A stretch of 64,000 nt of DNA from Parascedosporium putredinis. Its lineage: Eukaryota; Ascomycota; Sordariomycetes; Microascales; Microascaceae. The position numbers and the translations under genes are program-made. The DNA lies in NCBI GenBank assembly GCA_949357655.1, contig CASHTG010000020.1, positions 1,426,001 through 1,490,000 of the forward strand, read 5' to 3'. The number at the start of each line of letters is the position of its first letter. The stretch's first letter is position 1. Under the pieces are notes generated by a model, which was not told the origin of the DNA, searched no databases, and worked only from the letters and a program-made list of their open reading frames with translations. Below, one piece after another: positions 48,300 through 59,299 of the stretch.

Positions 48300-49330
48300 C
48301 AGCTTAAAGCGATTTCTCAGGTGAATCTACTACATAAAGTCCAGCGTTTCTAAAACGCCCTTCAGCACTTCCTTATCAGCCTCCTACTACCTTCACACAG
48401 CACTTAACATAGGTCTCAAAATTCCTTTATATAAGCCTACTATAGTTTTTGCGCTGCGATTTCACATATGTCTTAACTTCTCTAAAGAACCTCTCGATCG
48501 CATCAGTCCTAGGAGTATACGGCGGGGTGAAGTCCAGCTTTACATGAGCCTCTGTACATATTTGTTGGACTCTTTCTAAGTAGTGGAATCTGATATTATT
48601 TATAATAAGTAGAGTCTATGGCTCCGGCCATTTGCTGTAGTTGTAAAGGAACTGTTCGATGAAATCTTCGAAAAGAGGCTTATCTATTATCCTGTGAAAG
48701 TTAGTATAGCTTGACACCCTTATGTATATGTAGCGATGAATTGCACTCTAGCCCTACGTTCGAACCTTACCTTTTGCACTAGAGTAGTCCCCTTTGGAGA
48801 CTACCCTTTATACTGCAACATACTAGGCCTACTGATACTAGACTTATCAATAAATACCATATGATATGATTGAAATCCTAGCATTTTAAGCCTAGAATAG
48901 TAAAAATGCTGTAAATCAGGGATCTGCTGCTAGGCTACACGAGTTATCACTGTATACGACATTTTGCGTCGGCTCAAGGCTTGTGTAACTGCAGTGATAG
49001 ATACTTCTTCAGTAGAACTCTTCTCTTATATAATCAGTTATCTCACGTTGGTTCATATTAGGATCTCTAGCTAATCGGCGGCAAAGTGTATCTTCTATAG
49101 TAGGAGTAAGCTTAGGATTAGGCCTAGTAGGATTCGCAGGTATGGTTGTGGTCCTGAACTGTGTGAATGTTGATCGAATAGTATGAAGGGATCGGATAGT
49201 GTAAGGTACTACCTTAATTATAGTTCGGTCTGAGAAGCCTTAAAGCATCATATGTAAGATTTGAGCATGCTGTGACGATGTCGGTTGGGGAGCTATGGTT
49301 GATGGTCTAAACGCCTCTTAGCTAGTTATG
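48300..49330 (-). mobile_element. Degraded Tc1/mariner transposase (RIP-like decay)
   Basis: Read on the minus strand this is a DDE transposase broken by many stops. The N-terminal helix-turn-helix part reads HTIRSTFTQFRTTTIPANPT, RPNPKLTPTIEDTLCRRLAR and DPNMNQREITDYIREEFY. The catalytic part has MVFIDKSSISRP, SPKGTTLVQKVRFERRARVQ, LLIINNIRFHYLERVQQICT, and VKLDFTPPYTPRTDAIERFF followed by REVKTYVKSQRKNYSRLI. The second catalytic Asp, normally in xDNAxxH, is Asn (AAT from GAT), and stops replace conserved residues. The AT-rich composition and the G-to-A/C-to-T direction fit repeat-induced point mutation. Inverted terminal repeats and target duplications were not found. Confidence 0.8.
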
Positions 49331-50022
49331 AAGTTCAATGAAAGAAGATAAGGAAATTGAATCACTAGTGTGCGAAGGTACACTGATTTTGTCTCTCAGC
49401 GCTAGCAGGAACTAGTTTTACCGCCGCAAAGTATATAAGGCTGGCCCCTGCTTATCAGTTTCCTTTGGAGTGGGCTCGTAAACGGTATACTATTGTTATG
49501 GGGTCACTAGAGGAAGCCCAGTTGGCGGTCTGTAGTGTCTTAACCTCGAATGATGAACAAGGAAGATCTAAGTGAGAATACTATGTATGCGCCGTAAGTT
49601 TTTATGCCGAACCGCACTTGCCCTAGTGGCCCCGCTCCTATAGATTCGGTGGGCTGAGGGCCCACGTAGTAGCGCGCTTCTCGATGCGGTCAGTCCGCTC
49701 CGACGCGTGCGTTCCGGTCTGGCTTCCAGCTAGACCCTTACAACTATCTAAGAAACATATCTCCAGACCCCTTCTTCTATAAAGATACTGGAAATAATAG
49801 AGTTATATAGATAATCCGAGAGTATTCGTGCGACATCCCAATGCTAGTCTGAGAGGGATATTCAGGGTATATTAGAAAGTGAGCAAGGTAATTAGGGAGT
49901 AACTAAAGGTTATATTAAATATTCCAGCTAATAGAATATAAACATATATATATACAAGACCGGATCATACAAAATATATAGTCACCTAATCGCTAAGTTA
50001 AAGCCAAATCCAAATACAACTA
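49331..50022. other. AT-rich stretch with a short GC-rich island
   Basis: No gene. About 49616-49738 is GC-rich within an AT-rich surround, with CTGAGGGCCCACG and CCGCTCCGACGCGTGCG, a composition break that marks a piece not damaged like its neighbours. The rest is AT-rich without a frame. Confidence 0.45.
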
Positions 50023-53000
50023 TTAGATAACATAACAACCGGGATCGTAGCGCCGAAGATTATCCCTAGTATAAAGTGTCTCAGGGGCTTCAGGTCCAAG
50101 CACTTTTACCCGTAGCTGTAGGGTCTGCCGGTGGAGATCCTCAGCCTCCTTATGCTTCCTCTGACTCTCTAGCAAACTTGCAAGGTTGTTCATGCTAGTG
50201 AGCGTATCGGGAGCTTCAGGTCCAAGCACTTTTTCGATAGTTGTAGGGTCTGCCGGTAGAGATCTTCAGCCTCCTTATACTTCCTCTGACTCTCTAGTGA
50301 ACTTGCAAGGTTATTCATGCTAGTGAGCGTCTCGGGAGCTTCAGGTCCAAGCACTTTTTCGATAGCTGTAGGGTCTGCCAGTGGAGATCTTCAGCCTCCT
50401 TATACTTCCCCTGGCTCCATAGCGAATTCGCAAGGCCATCCATGCTTGTGAGCGTATCGGGAGCTTCAGGTCCAAGCACTTTTTCCGTAGCTGTAGGGTC
50501 TGCCAGTGGAGATCTTCAGCCTCTTTATACTTCCCTAGGAGATAGCTACTCCGTCCGAGCTTATATAGAAGCATCGACTTCGCTGCATCGTCATCTCCAA
50601 CATGTTGCCCATCTAGTACTACTAGAATATGTGGCCGGTATTTCACCCAGTCAATCCTGTTCTTATGCGTTGGGTAGGGTAGCACTTTGCTAAGTTGTTG
50701 AATTACCAGAGTACTGAAGCTCTCTACTTCACCTCTCTGCTTCAGCCAATTTCGCATCACTAGTCGAACAAGCCTATGCGTGTGGTATAACCCCTGACGG
50801 TCCTCGCTGATGAATGCGTACCCCTTCAGGGTCCCAATGGCTTCGCTCATCTTCAACCTATCCTCCCTGGGCGATAGGATGCTTTCTGGAATGTCCTTTT
50901 CGGCTAGGAAAGACATGAACTCGAGGTATTGTGCAGCTAGTGGGTCGTTGTGAACAATATGCTCGAAGGAAATAAGCAATGATGTCGCAATTGGTTTTCC
51001 GGGACCGTAGCTGCCTTGATCTTCAAAGCCCTCGCTTAGAAGCTTGACAAGGTTTTCATCATTCGACTGGCATAAGCTTAGGTACTCTCCCACAGTCATG
51101 CTATTTCGGTGGATATAGGCGCCAGCTTGTCGAATAGCAAGTGGTAGATCACATAGGAAGTCTAAGAGGCGCGTGGTGTTTTCAGGATCATTTTCCCGCA
51201 CCGGACCTATGTTATTCCGCAGTAATATATGCGATTCACTCCTGTTCATTTCTCTTACTTCGATGATATATCCTGGCCCCATAGCAAGTTTCACAGCAGC
51301 TTTATGGTTCCTCGTCGTATATAGGATAGAGCCTTTGTAGCCAGCGCTTTCACGGGTGAAAGGGAGATACTTTTCCAGAGATGTAGACTGGCCAAAGAAT
51401 AGATCCGTATCGTCAACGTTGTCTATAACTAGAAGCCAGTCTGACGGGTATCGACTTAATGCAGTCTTAACAAGCGACTTCAAGTCCACTTCTTCGGCGT
51501 TAATACCCTGTATGTTTAATTTTTGACCTATCTCGCGGTAGCCATTCTCAAAAGTCGCCGCATCAACAGCAGAAACCCAGAAGACGCAGTAGTTGTGATC
51601 CTCTTTGTAGACACGAGAAGCGACTTCGAGCGCGATTTGAGTCTTACCGACCCCTCCAAGGCCCTTGATAGCGGTTCTTTGGCATCGACCATTGGCTTCT
51701 CTTGGTCGAACTTTTTCTAGAACTTGTTCAATGATATGGCCACGTCCGACAAAGTCCGTTGGCCCATTTCTCAGGGATGGCTCGTGGAATGGACCGACCC
51801 ACTTTTGGACACACGCTCCGCTCGAAGGTAGTTTGACTAATAGAAGTGATAGTCAGTATAGGCATAACTAAAATTGATTTTCTATCAAAGCTACCTACTC
51901 ATGGCCTCAAAGTCTTCCACCACAAGGTTGGATTCAGATAGAGTTTTAAGGGGCTGCCAGCTCAGCATCCCCGATGACTGAGGACCGGAGATTGGTATGA
52001 GAGCAGGCAAAGAATCCTGACCCGACCTTGCTTTAGATGCTAATAGTGCCACGACTGTCTTCTCGATATTTGATGATATCTCCTCTTGTTCTAAGTATCC
52101 AGTTGTATATGTGCGGATATCGCCGAGGTGCTGCCACTCTTCCAGGTTAATATCGTCAAGGCCGCGATCGACATTAAAACAGAAGTACATATCTTTCATA
52201 TCCCGGAACTGTCGCTGTGCTCTTTCTGCTGTCGTATCTGACTCTGTTGCCATATCTTTAAGCGCATTGACCAAATTCAGAGGGCTGGTCTTTGGCGAGT
52301 CGGGGAATTTGATAGTATAAGCTATACCTATTCTGATACTAATAACATAAGCAAATTTTTATCTAGGGAAGTTATGGCGCACCTCCTCAAGGACCTACTT
52401 AATAGGGTTATTATTCCTAAGACCGCTATCTATAAACTCCTCCTTCTCTCCCTCGTCGCTAATTGAAATTAGGTCAAAGTAGGTAGGTGCTGCAGAAGTC
52501 GCACAACTCGCTTCCCATATTATGCAGTTATATGTCCGATTCTTGCGTACCTCGTAAGTTCAGAATAGCCTAGGGCCCCTGTGGGCTCAAACGTCTTTTT
52601 ATAGCACAGCGTAAACAAACCTAGATAAGGAGAGAGATTAATAGGCTAATAGCTATAGCGATCAAAGGTAACGTACGTTTTACAGGGGTGGTCGAAGGGT
52701 CGAGTAGTCTTTCCTCGGCGTGACTCTCCCCGAGGCGGTCCCGAAGGAGCGATTTTACCACTTCTTCGAGCTTATGTCTATCAAAATTACTTTGATTCAG
52801 GTATCTTTTGATAGAGAAGACTTCCTTCGCAATCTTGACATACTCCTTCTAGGCTTCAGGTACTGACAAACGTAGGCGTCCTAGGAGGAGGGCAATCAAA
52901 CTATCATAGAGGCTAGACTTAGTTCCTTTCGTGAATACTAGCAAGCTAAATAATTTGCGGTTGGCTTACCCTCTAGTAGATGTCCCGCCTATAAGGTCAA

Positions 53001-53169
53001 AGAAGTCGGCGGGTAGAGGGTCGTCGACTAAATTCAAGTCATATTTGATCCTGTTCATTATCTCCTCAAGAATCAGGAGCTCAGAGAGGCCACGGATACC
53101 CCCACCATCTATCCCAGAGTCAGAGCATGATTGCGAAATTTCAAATGCGGAATTGTAAAATAGGTTCAT
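50023..53169 (-). pseudogene. Patatin - NB-ARC - TPR NLR, patatin domain broken
   Basis: Classic fungal NLR layout. The patatin-like phospholipase head (52966-53169 and 52380-52930) shows SGIDGGGIRGLSELLILEEI, the oxyanion GGGIRG, DFFDLIGGTSTRG at the nucleophile elbow, NCIIWEASCATSAAPTYFDL and FIDSGLRNNNPIK before VLEEV. It is interrupted by stops (after VPEA, twice after TFVYAVL-like sequence, and after NNPIK). A bridging part (51891-52274) reads FCFNVDRGLDDINLEEWQ. The NB-ARC is intact: DFVGRGHIIEQVLEKV, Walker A IKGLGGVGKTQIALEVASRV, Walker B SDWLLVIDNVDDTDLFF, SILYTTRNHKAAVKL and CDLPLAIRQAGAYIH (GLPL-like). TPR units follow to 50023. The stops are TAG/TGA/TAA from CAG, TGG or CGA, and catalytic GGA-to-AGA and GGC-to-AGC changes are visible, all transitions of RIP type. 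A last TPR stretch is also frame-shifted. Confidence 0.8.
50083..50560 (-). repeat. TPR-coding tandem repeats, period 126/125/125 bases
   Basis: Four near-identical 42-codon units share GCTTCAGGTCCAAGCAC at 50087, 50213, 50338 and 50463 (plus-strand text). They encode kinesin-light-chain type TPRs (KEAEDLHRQTLQLRVKVLG, then PEAPxTL). The step of 126 bases falls to 125 twice; the missing base sits in the T/A run of the CACTTTTTC segment and breaks the frame. Confidence 0.88.
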
Positions 53170-53650
53170 TGTGCTTACCCAAAGCTAGAAGACATAATGG
53201 TTTACATGTATCGTCCATTATATCTAAGTATTCAGAGGGATTGTTTGTATTGATGGATATTGAACGCAGTGCTCTGCTTGAAGCGTAAGAAGTGGGGAAT
53301 GGGTGGGGTGGAGAGCGTTAGTCTCCTTGATATACCCGTAATTTAGCGCTGCGGCTGACGCAACCCCTCCCCTGTGTGACGTGAGTTTGTCGATGCCTCA
53401 GCTAGGATTGGCCATTAGCGTGCCAACTCACACCCATCCTGCAGGTAAAGGCGCCAGCCTGATCCAAGAGCAACAGTAGGGGCCGGTCCAGCGACACCTA
53501 AATACCCTTGGAAAACTGGATTAATTAGAGCGTCTCCTTTCAGTCTGCACCAACCGTACATGTACGAGTATTATGAAACATGTCCCAATCCAGTGCCCGT
53601 CGGCAATAGCCAGTCGAGCTACGATAGCCTTAATGAACCTTACCGATTGG
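53170..53650. other. Intergenic stretch upstream of the NLR
   Basis: No gene was seen. It should hold the promoter of the leftward NLR. Confidence 0.4.
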
Positions 53651-53659
53651 GCGCTTGAG

Positions 53660-54185
53660 TCGTAACAATTGTTAGACCAAAAACGGACAGCGGAACGCTC
53701 CCTGTACATTAGAGGTCTTTTAGAGGCGTACATCCCGTCAACAACAATATCGCCTAAACGGGCTCTATTCCTTCTCACGTTAGGTCATATCAGGAGTCTT
53801 CAGTCAACCGGCGGCAAAGTTCATCTCCCGGGTAATGTTAGGATTAGGGCCGGTACGGTTTGCGGGTACGGTCGTGGTTCCGAATCGCGGAAACGTTGAT
53901 CGAATTGTACGGACAGGTCGGAGAGTACAACGCACTACTTCAATAATAGCATGGATCGTTCGGGAACCCCTAGAGGTATGGAATCTGGTCATCTTGGGAT
54001 GGTATCAATCGGGGAGCCATGTCGAGAGATTGCACACGCGTCTTTGGCCTGTCAATCAAGAGACTTGAGGATGAGGAAGCTGAACAAGACGGGAGATGCG
54101 GGAGCCCTGGCGTCTCGGGGCATTAGCGTCAGATCATCGCGACGAGTCATACTTGGTAACCCTAAAACTGTGAGAAGGTATTAAC
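53660..54185 (-). mobile_element. Second Tc1/mariner transposase relic
   Basis: N-terminal fragment of the same family as the relic at 48300-49330, in the same orientation. The minus strand reads VRTIRSTFPRFGTTTVPANR, then TGPNPNIT, where the first relic has HTIRSTFTQFRTTTIPANPT. The nucleotide match continues over about 53760-54060 (for example GTTGATCGAAT and CGGGGAGCCATG versus TTGGGGAGCTATGG). This copy is less AT-rich and ends in stops shortly after, without the catalytic domain. Confidence 0.68.
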
Positions 54186-54221
54186 ACGGATTTGGAAGGG
54201 GAAAGAAAAAGAACAAAAAGA

Positions 54222-54340
54222 ACATACAACACCGGGGATTCGCTGGTCGTCACCGACCCAACTACTAGTCCGGCGCTTCGCAGCTTGTGTACAGGGGAGC
54301 GGACGGGACCCTCAATATTCTACGAGCTATGGTCGTATGT
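54222..54340 (-). rRNA. 5S ribosomal RNA
   Basis: The minus strand starts ACATACGACCATAGC and ends GGTGTTGTATGT, 119 nt. It holds the internal control region GTCCCGTCCGCTC and the conserved block TAGTAGTTGGGTCGGTGACG, then ACCAGCGAATCCC, as in Neurospora-type 5S genes. The ends pair (ACATACxAC with GTTGTATGT). Pol III T-runs follow. A TATA-like CTTATAAG lies about 23-30 bases upstream. Confidence 0.95.
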
Positions 54341-54581
54341 ACCTATCATTATCTGAAAGTTACTTATAAGGGAAAGATTATCTTAGTCATACCCTCTCCC
54401 TCCGCAGCTAGCTTCGAGCACGCTTCAAACGGGAAGCTTCCCAGCCCAACCAAACGACTGTACCGAGGTATGCCGATGACCACATATACCCTCGACATAC
54501 CACAAAAAGCAAAGGAAAGGAAGACAAAAAGGCCACCAAAAATAAAATCAGGATATAATTTTCAAAAAGAAATATCAAAAA

Positions 54582-54700
54582 ACATACAACACCAGGGATT
54601 CGCTGGTCGTCACCGACCCAACTACTAGTCCGGCGCTTCGCAGCTTGTGTATAGGGGAGCGGACGGGACCCTCAATTGTCTGCGAGCTATGGTCGTATGT
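54582..54700 (-). rRNA. 5S ribosomal RNA (variant copy)
   Basis: 119 nt, like the first copy, with a few differences (GAATCCCTGGTG instead of GAATCCCCGGTG, TATACACAAGCTGC, and a changed arm at CGCAGACAATTG). The TATA-like element is CTCATAAG, about 24-31 bases upstream. An oligo-T tract follows the 3' end. It could be functional or a drifting copy. Confidence 0.93.
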
Positions 54701-54930
54701 ACTGGTCTTTCTCATAGAATGCACTTATGAGGGAAAGGCTACCTTAGTCACACCGCATGTGTTCTTTCCTAGCTCCGGGCATGCTTCGCCCTAGAAGGTT
54801 TCCATCCTAACCTAACAACTAAACATGCTCGTGGCCGCACGCCCAACACCCTAGCAGGGAGCAAGGGAAGGGAAGACAAAAGGAAAAAAGACCCAACCAG
54901 CCACAAGTATAATCAAAAAAGAAGAAAAAA

Positions 54931-55049
54931 ACATACAACACCGGGGATTCGCTGGTCGTCACCGACCCAACTACTGATCCGGCGCTTCGCAGCTTATGTA
55001 CAGGGGAGCGGACGGGACCCTCAGTATTCTACGAGCTATGGTCGTATGT
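54931..55049 (-). rRNA. 5S ribosomal RNA
   Basis: 119 nt. Internal promoter and both ends are intact, with GATCAGTAGTTGGG where copy 1 has ACTAGTAGTTGGG. CTTATAGA lies about 24-31 bases upstream. The run TTTTTTCTTC terminates. Confidence 0.94.
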
Positions 55050-55242
55050 ACTGATTCTCATCGTGGAATACCTCTATAAGGGAAGGGTTACTACAGTCAT
55101 CTACCTGTTGCCTTGTTCGCTGGCTCGCAGCGTGTTTCACTTTGGATACGAGATGGTTTGATTTGCGTCCATGTTAACAACCAGAGTATATCGAAACGTG
55201 AAATAAAGCCGGCCCAGACCATCATGTGATCCATTGACTAAA

Positions 55243-56093
55243 CTATTCCCACACGGCCGGACCCGGAGCGGTGTAACTCGTCCTCGGCGGAGAATAAGGC
55301 CAGAGCAGACCCGGATCGTTCGCCGTATAAGCCCCAGGGAAGGCCACCAACGGCCCGGGGTCCCGTCTCCGCCTCCCGTAATTTCGACTTGGCCGCAGCT
55401 AATGTAAAACTGCGCGCCGCCGGGATTCTGCGCGAGATGCAGCGCGATGCTCTCCACGCGTACGAGGTATTTTCCGCTCGGGACGTTCTTCGGGACGACG
55501 AAGCTGACGTCGTTCTTGTCTAGGATTCAGGAAATACAAACGTGCGTTAGACTACCGGTTGCGTCTCTTTTGTTTAGCGCGGGGTCTATTTTTATTCTTA
55601 CGATACGCGGGCCACGTCTTTTCATCTCCGCCCAGCGGGCCGTTGCCCTCCACCGCGCTGATACTCCCCGCCTTGAACCAGACCGCGCCGTCGGCCTCCC
55701 ACGTATTGATGTCCGCGCCGTCGGGGACCCTCGCCATATAGAACTGGCAGGGGCCAAAGTGCATGATGCCCGAGGATGCGACGAAGCCCAAGGTATCCCC
55801 GGCCGCCAACGTCGTGGTCGCCGTGCCGGGGCTGCCGCCGAAGCAGCGGAAATCGGCGCTGTTGACGTCGGAGACGGCGCCGTTATCGCGGGAGTTTTGG
55901 ACCTTGGTGCGCCGGACCGACAGCCAGTCGGCGGCTTCGGGCTGCCCGTTGACGATGAGCCTCGGGAACTTGTCTGATAGTGGTGTTAGCCTCTCCTACT
56001 ATCGGGCTTGGTTCCACCCCGCAGTGTATTGGAAAGCATACAGTGGGCGTGGGCTGCCGCCGCGAGAAGCAGCATAGAAGCGATCAACTTCAT
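55243..56093 (-). CDS. AA9 lytic polysaccharide monooxygenase
   Basis: Secreted copper enzyme that cleaves cellulose oxidatively. Exon 1 (56042-56093) encodes the signal peptide MKLIASMLLLAAAAHA and the first base after the histidine codon. Exon 2 (55602-55973) continues YKFPRLIVNGQPEAADW, so the mature protein starts with His, the first ligand of the copper brace. The second ligand is in SGIMHFGPCQFYMARVPDG, the axial Tyr in GGAQFYISCGQVEITGGG. Exon 3 (55243-55519) opens HKNDVSFVVPKNVPSGKYLV. One C is missing near 55367 (CCCC); restoring it gives TPGPLVAFPGAYTANDPG and an end PGPAVWE. No cellulose-binding module follows. Length is about 230 residues, typical of short AA9 enzymes. Confidence 0.9.
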
Positions 56094-59000
56094 GATGGCC
56101 ACCGGTATATTGGGTTCTTCTGGCCTGTTGAATGAAAGAGAGCGGTGTCTTTTTCCCTTGCGGGGCCACCCACTGATGTCGAGCAGCACGGCCATACTTA
56201 TAACAGACACCTAGCTCCGGGTTTCCAGGCGCCGGCGTAGGCCCCGTCGCCATATGCCGGCAACGGACAACGCCCGTGGGATATATTCACGCGAGGGTTG
56301 TGCAGTGGACTGGGCCAATGAAGCTGACGATGGTATTACCCGGGCTGGTTTATCCACGCAGTAGCGACGCCATCTGGGGTGCAGAGCAATCAGATTAGAG
56401 TGTCTTCCATGCCCCCTTACCACCCACTTCCGGCAAATTACCAGGTGGAAAATTCGCAGAAGTTTCCTTTTCCCCGGGCCCAGAGGCAGATCAAGATTGG
56501 AGCTGGAAGACTTGACGTTCTCTCACCCCACTGAGGCTCAATACCGGGAAAAGAAAACTACCGGCATGGCCCGAGATCTCTTCGTCACGCTTTTGTTTTT
56601 ACTCGCTTGGGGTGGATCCGAAGACGAAGAATGTGGTAGAACTATTCATCTTTGCGCTTCCGAGCAGTGCTTTTCGAGGAATTATCATGGGAGCCGAGAG
56701 AAGGAGAGAATATACGCGTGGATGTGAAGAAAAGACTGCGGGCTAGTTCTCTCGTTCTTGGCAAAGGTCTTCACAGGTCATACACGACACGCTGCTCCTC
56801 CATACCCTGTAATTTGGTTATACTCACATTAGCTCCCTCAACTACTGTAATGAACCAGATTACCGCGTGTGAAGAGAGCATCATGTTTGGGCCGAAGCTG
56901 CCATTGCTCCGGAAACGCAGACCAATGCAGCCATCGTGTTTGGATTTGTTTCCGTCCTCGAGTCTGCAAACTGTAGCTTCTCGTTGAGGGCACGGTTTGG
57001 GGGACTTGGCAAGATCAACGGAGCTGACTCTGCCTTGCAAGGTACGCCAATGCCTCTGATGGCTAGGACTGTCCTTTCTTGATGAGTGCATCACCGGCGG
57101 GTCATCTCCAGGATCGACTAGTGCTAAGAATCCATCTACGTTGCCGACCAGTTCCTACTCAGGCACTGACCCGGGCATTCTTCTGAGAGGCCAGCTTCAA
57201 GTTGTCTCGACTTCAGTTTCCCATCTGAATCTGCGAGCCAAACGTCAAGTCAGCCCCACCTGTGCAGAAGCTTGTGTAACAGCCAAGTCCCTTACGGGTC
57301 TTGGCCGCCTGATTGAGGAAGAAGCGAACGGCCTTGAATGCAACGCATTAAAATTGTACAACGATCGCGAGAGGACTTTTGCTCTCGCTGTGCGAAAAGA
57401 AGGGGAAAACAGTAGGTCATGGCAACTTCAAAAAATGGGTATCACGGATCCAAAGGATCAGGGGCCAAGACCTAGGCAGAATGCGCCTCCACTTTCTGAA
57501 GCAGGCAACACGGAGGTTGCTTGAAGGTGAAGGAGCGTGGAACGAAACACGAGGGAAGGATGGGGACGTGGTTCGCGCCAGTGGGTGGCTGAGTGGAGGT
57601 TGGCTGTGCAGTGCACCCCAGTCGGGAGCATGATTGATTCTTGCCGAAGCTCACTGAGTGCGGGGGAAGGGAAGGGGTTTGCCAGCACTAGACTCGGCCG
57701 AGGGCAGCAAATTGGTCGCTAGCGCTGGTGGCGCGAATGCACGCAGGGGGACAAAGCGACTTGCTTGGGGAGAAGAAAAAAATCTCATCGAGCTTCATTC
57801 TCGCACGGATTGATCAGCGCGAAGTGGTTCTCCTGTCGGCTAGCACTGGACGATTGCCTCGGTCTTGAGCTGACATGGAGGCCATGATGAGATGTCACAT
57901 GTAGATCTAAGAGATTGATTCCCATGATGAGTAATTAGACTGTGCCTCCTGATTCTGACTAGCAGCTTCGGAAGGAGGGCACGGGAAAAGGGGATGGAGG
58001 GGGACAGAGTGTGGGAAACACAAAAGAGAGGAAGAAAAAAATACATTCTTGTGAGTGAGAAGCTATGGGAGGGGAGACAAATCAAAGAAGCAGAAGCTTG
58101 AAAAAGAAAAAATGCCTACCGACTGGCCTGGCCCCTTGGCAAACAATTGAGGACCGCCCTGCCGGAAGGAGCATGGCCTGATGCCTGCTGCTGCTGTGCG
58201 GAAGGAAATTGGGTCTGACAGCTTGGAGGACTCGAAGGGGGATTAATTGGGGATGGGGAAGGAATGCAACGCAACAGTGGTGGCCAGGGGGAAAGAAACA
58301 GCCAACAAGGTGCTTGTACAAGATACTTCCTAGAAGCAGTTGCCATCAAGCGATGGAATGCACAAAGACATGTACCGCGTACAAGGGCGTTGGCTCACGT
58401 TCACAAAACAATCACCAGCGACGGGCCCGCCGTGGCGCAGCCTTATAAACTTGGCTTGAGGAATCTCTTGGGGTCTCCCCAGCCAATGGCAGCCAATGCT
58501 ACTGTCGCTGCAAGCTGGGGCTGGGGGATCAATTGATCAGATGGAGGGAAGGGGGAACCTGGGTCAATTTCATCACCCAGCATTTGATCGCGAGAGCTTG
58601 GTTCGTGGTCGATCTCGCTCTCTGCCTTGCATGGTTTGGTTTCGAGTATTATCGCGCCTCTCTTGTTTTTCTGTTTGTTTGCACGACCTAGCTGACGTGT
58701 GAGGAAAGGACGAGGGACCAATGGTTTGACTCAATAAGCATAGAGGAATCCAGCTATCGGTGCAGCACGTACAAAGTCTGAAGAGAGACGAAAGGACCCC
58801 GTTTCCGCTGCGCGTTTCGTCAATTGACTTTGCCGCACTCGCCCCTTCCCCAACTTGCTGTGCTCTTTGTAGCTTCCGCCCCGGTCAGCACTGCACGTGG
58901 ATCGGATTGGACGCCGCACGTCTTTGCCCCAAACGAAAGGATTTCCAGACGCCGCCGCTTTACCCCTTTCCCGCCTTTTGGAAAGTTTTTGGTTCCCTTC

Positions 59001-59299
59001 TTTTTTTCTTTTCTTACCTGTGCTTCCCTGGTCCAATCTCATCTCCTAATCGTCCTTTTCTCTTTTCTTGTTTTTTGTCCTTCCCTTTCGACCTGAGCTG
59101 CATTCTGGGTTTCTTTCATCATCGGACCCTCTTTTTCCCTTTTGATGGAAGCTGTAACAGGGAGACGATAACAGCGTGATTGGGTTGTAGCTGCGATTGA
59201 GTGGTTTGCCAAGCAAAGTTCCCCCCGCGGACCGTTAAGCCTTTTGATCTTATCTGGCTTTTGTCTTGGTTTTTTTTTTTTCGTGCCCCCACCGCCAAG
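56094..59299. other. 3.2-kb gene-free interval
   Basis: No protein or RNA was supported. Frames such as 57141-57524 have no family content. The last 600 bases are T-rich and act as the glycosyltransferase leader. 58060-58240 is A/G-rich with short repeats. Confidence 0.5.
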
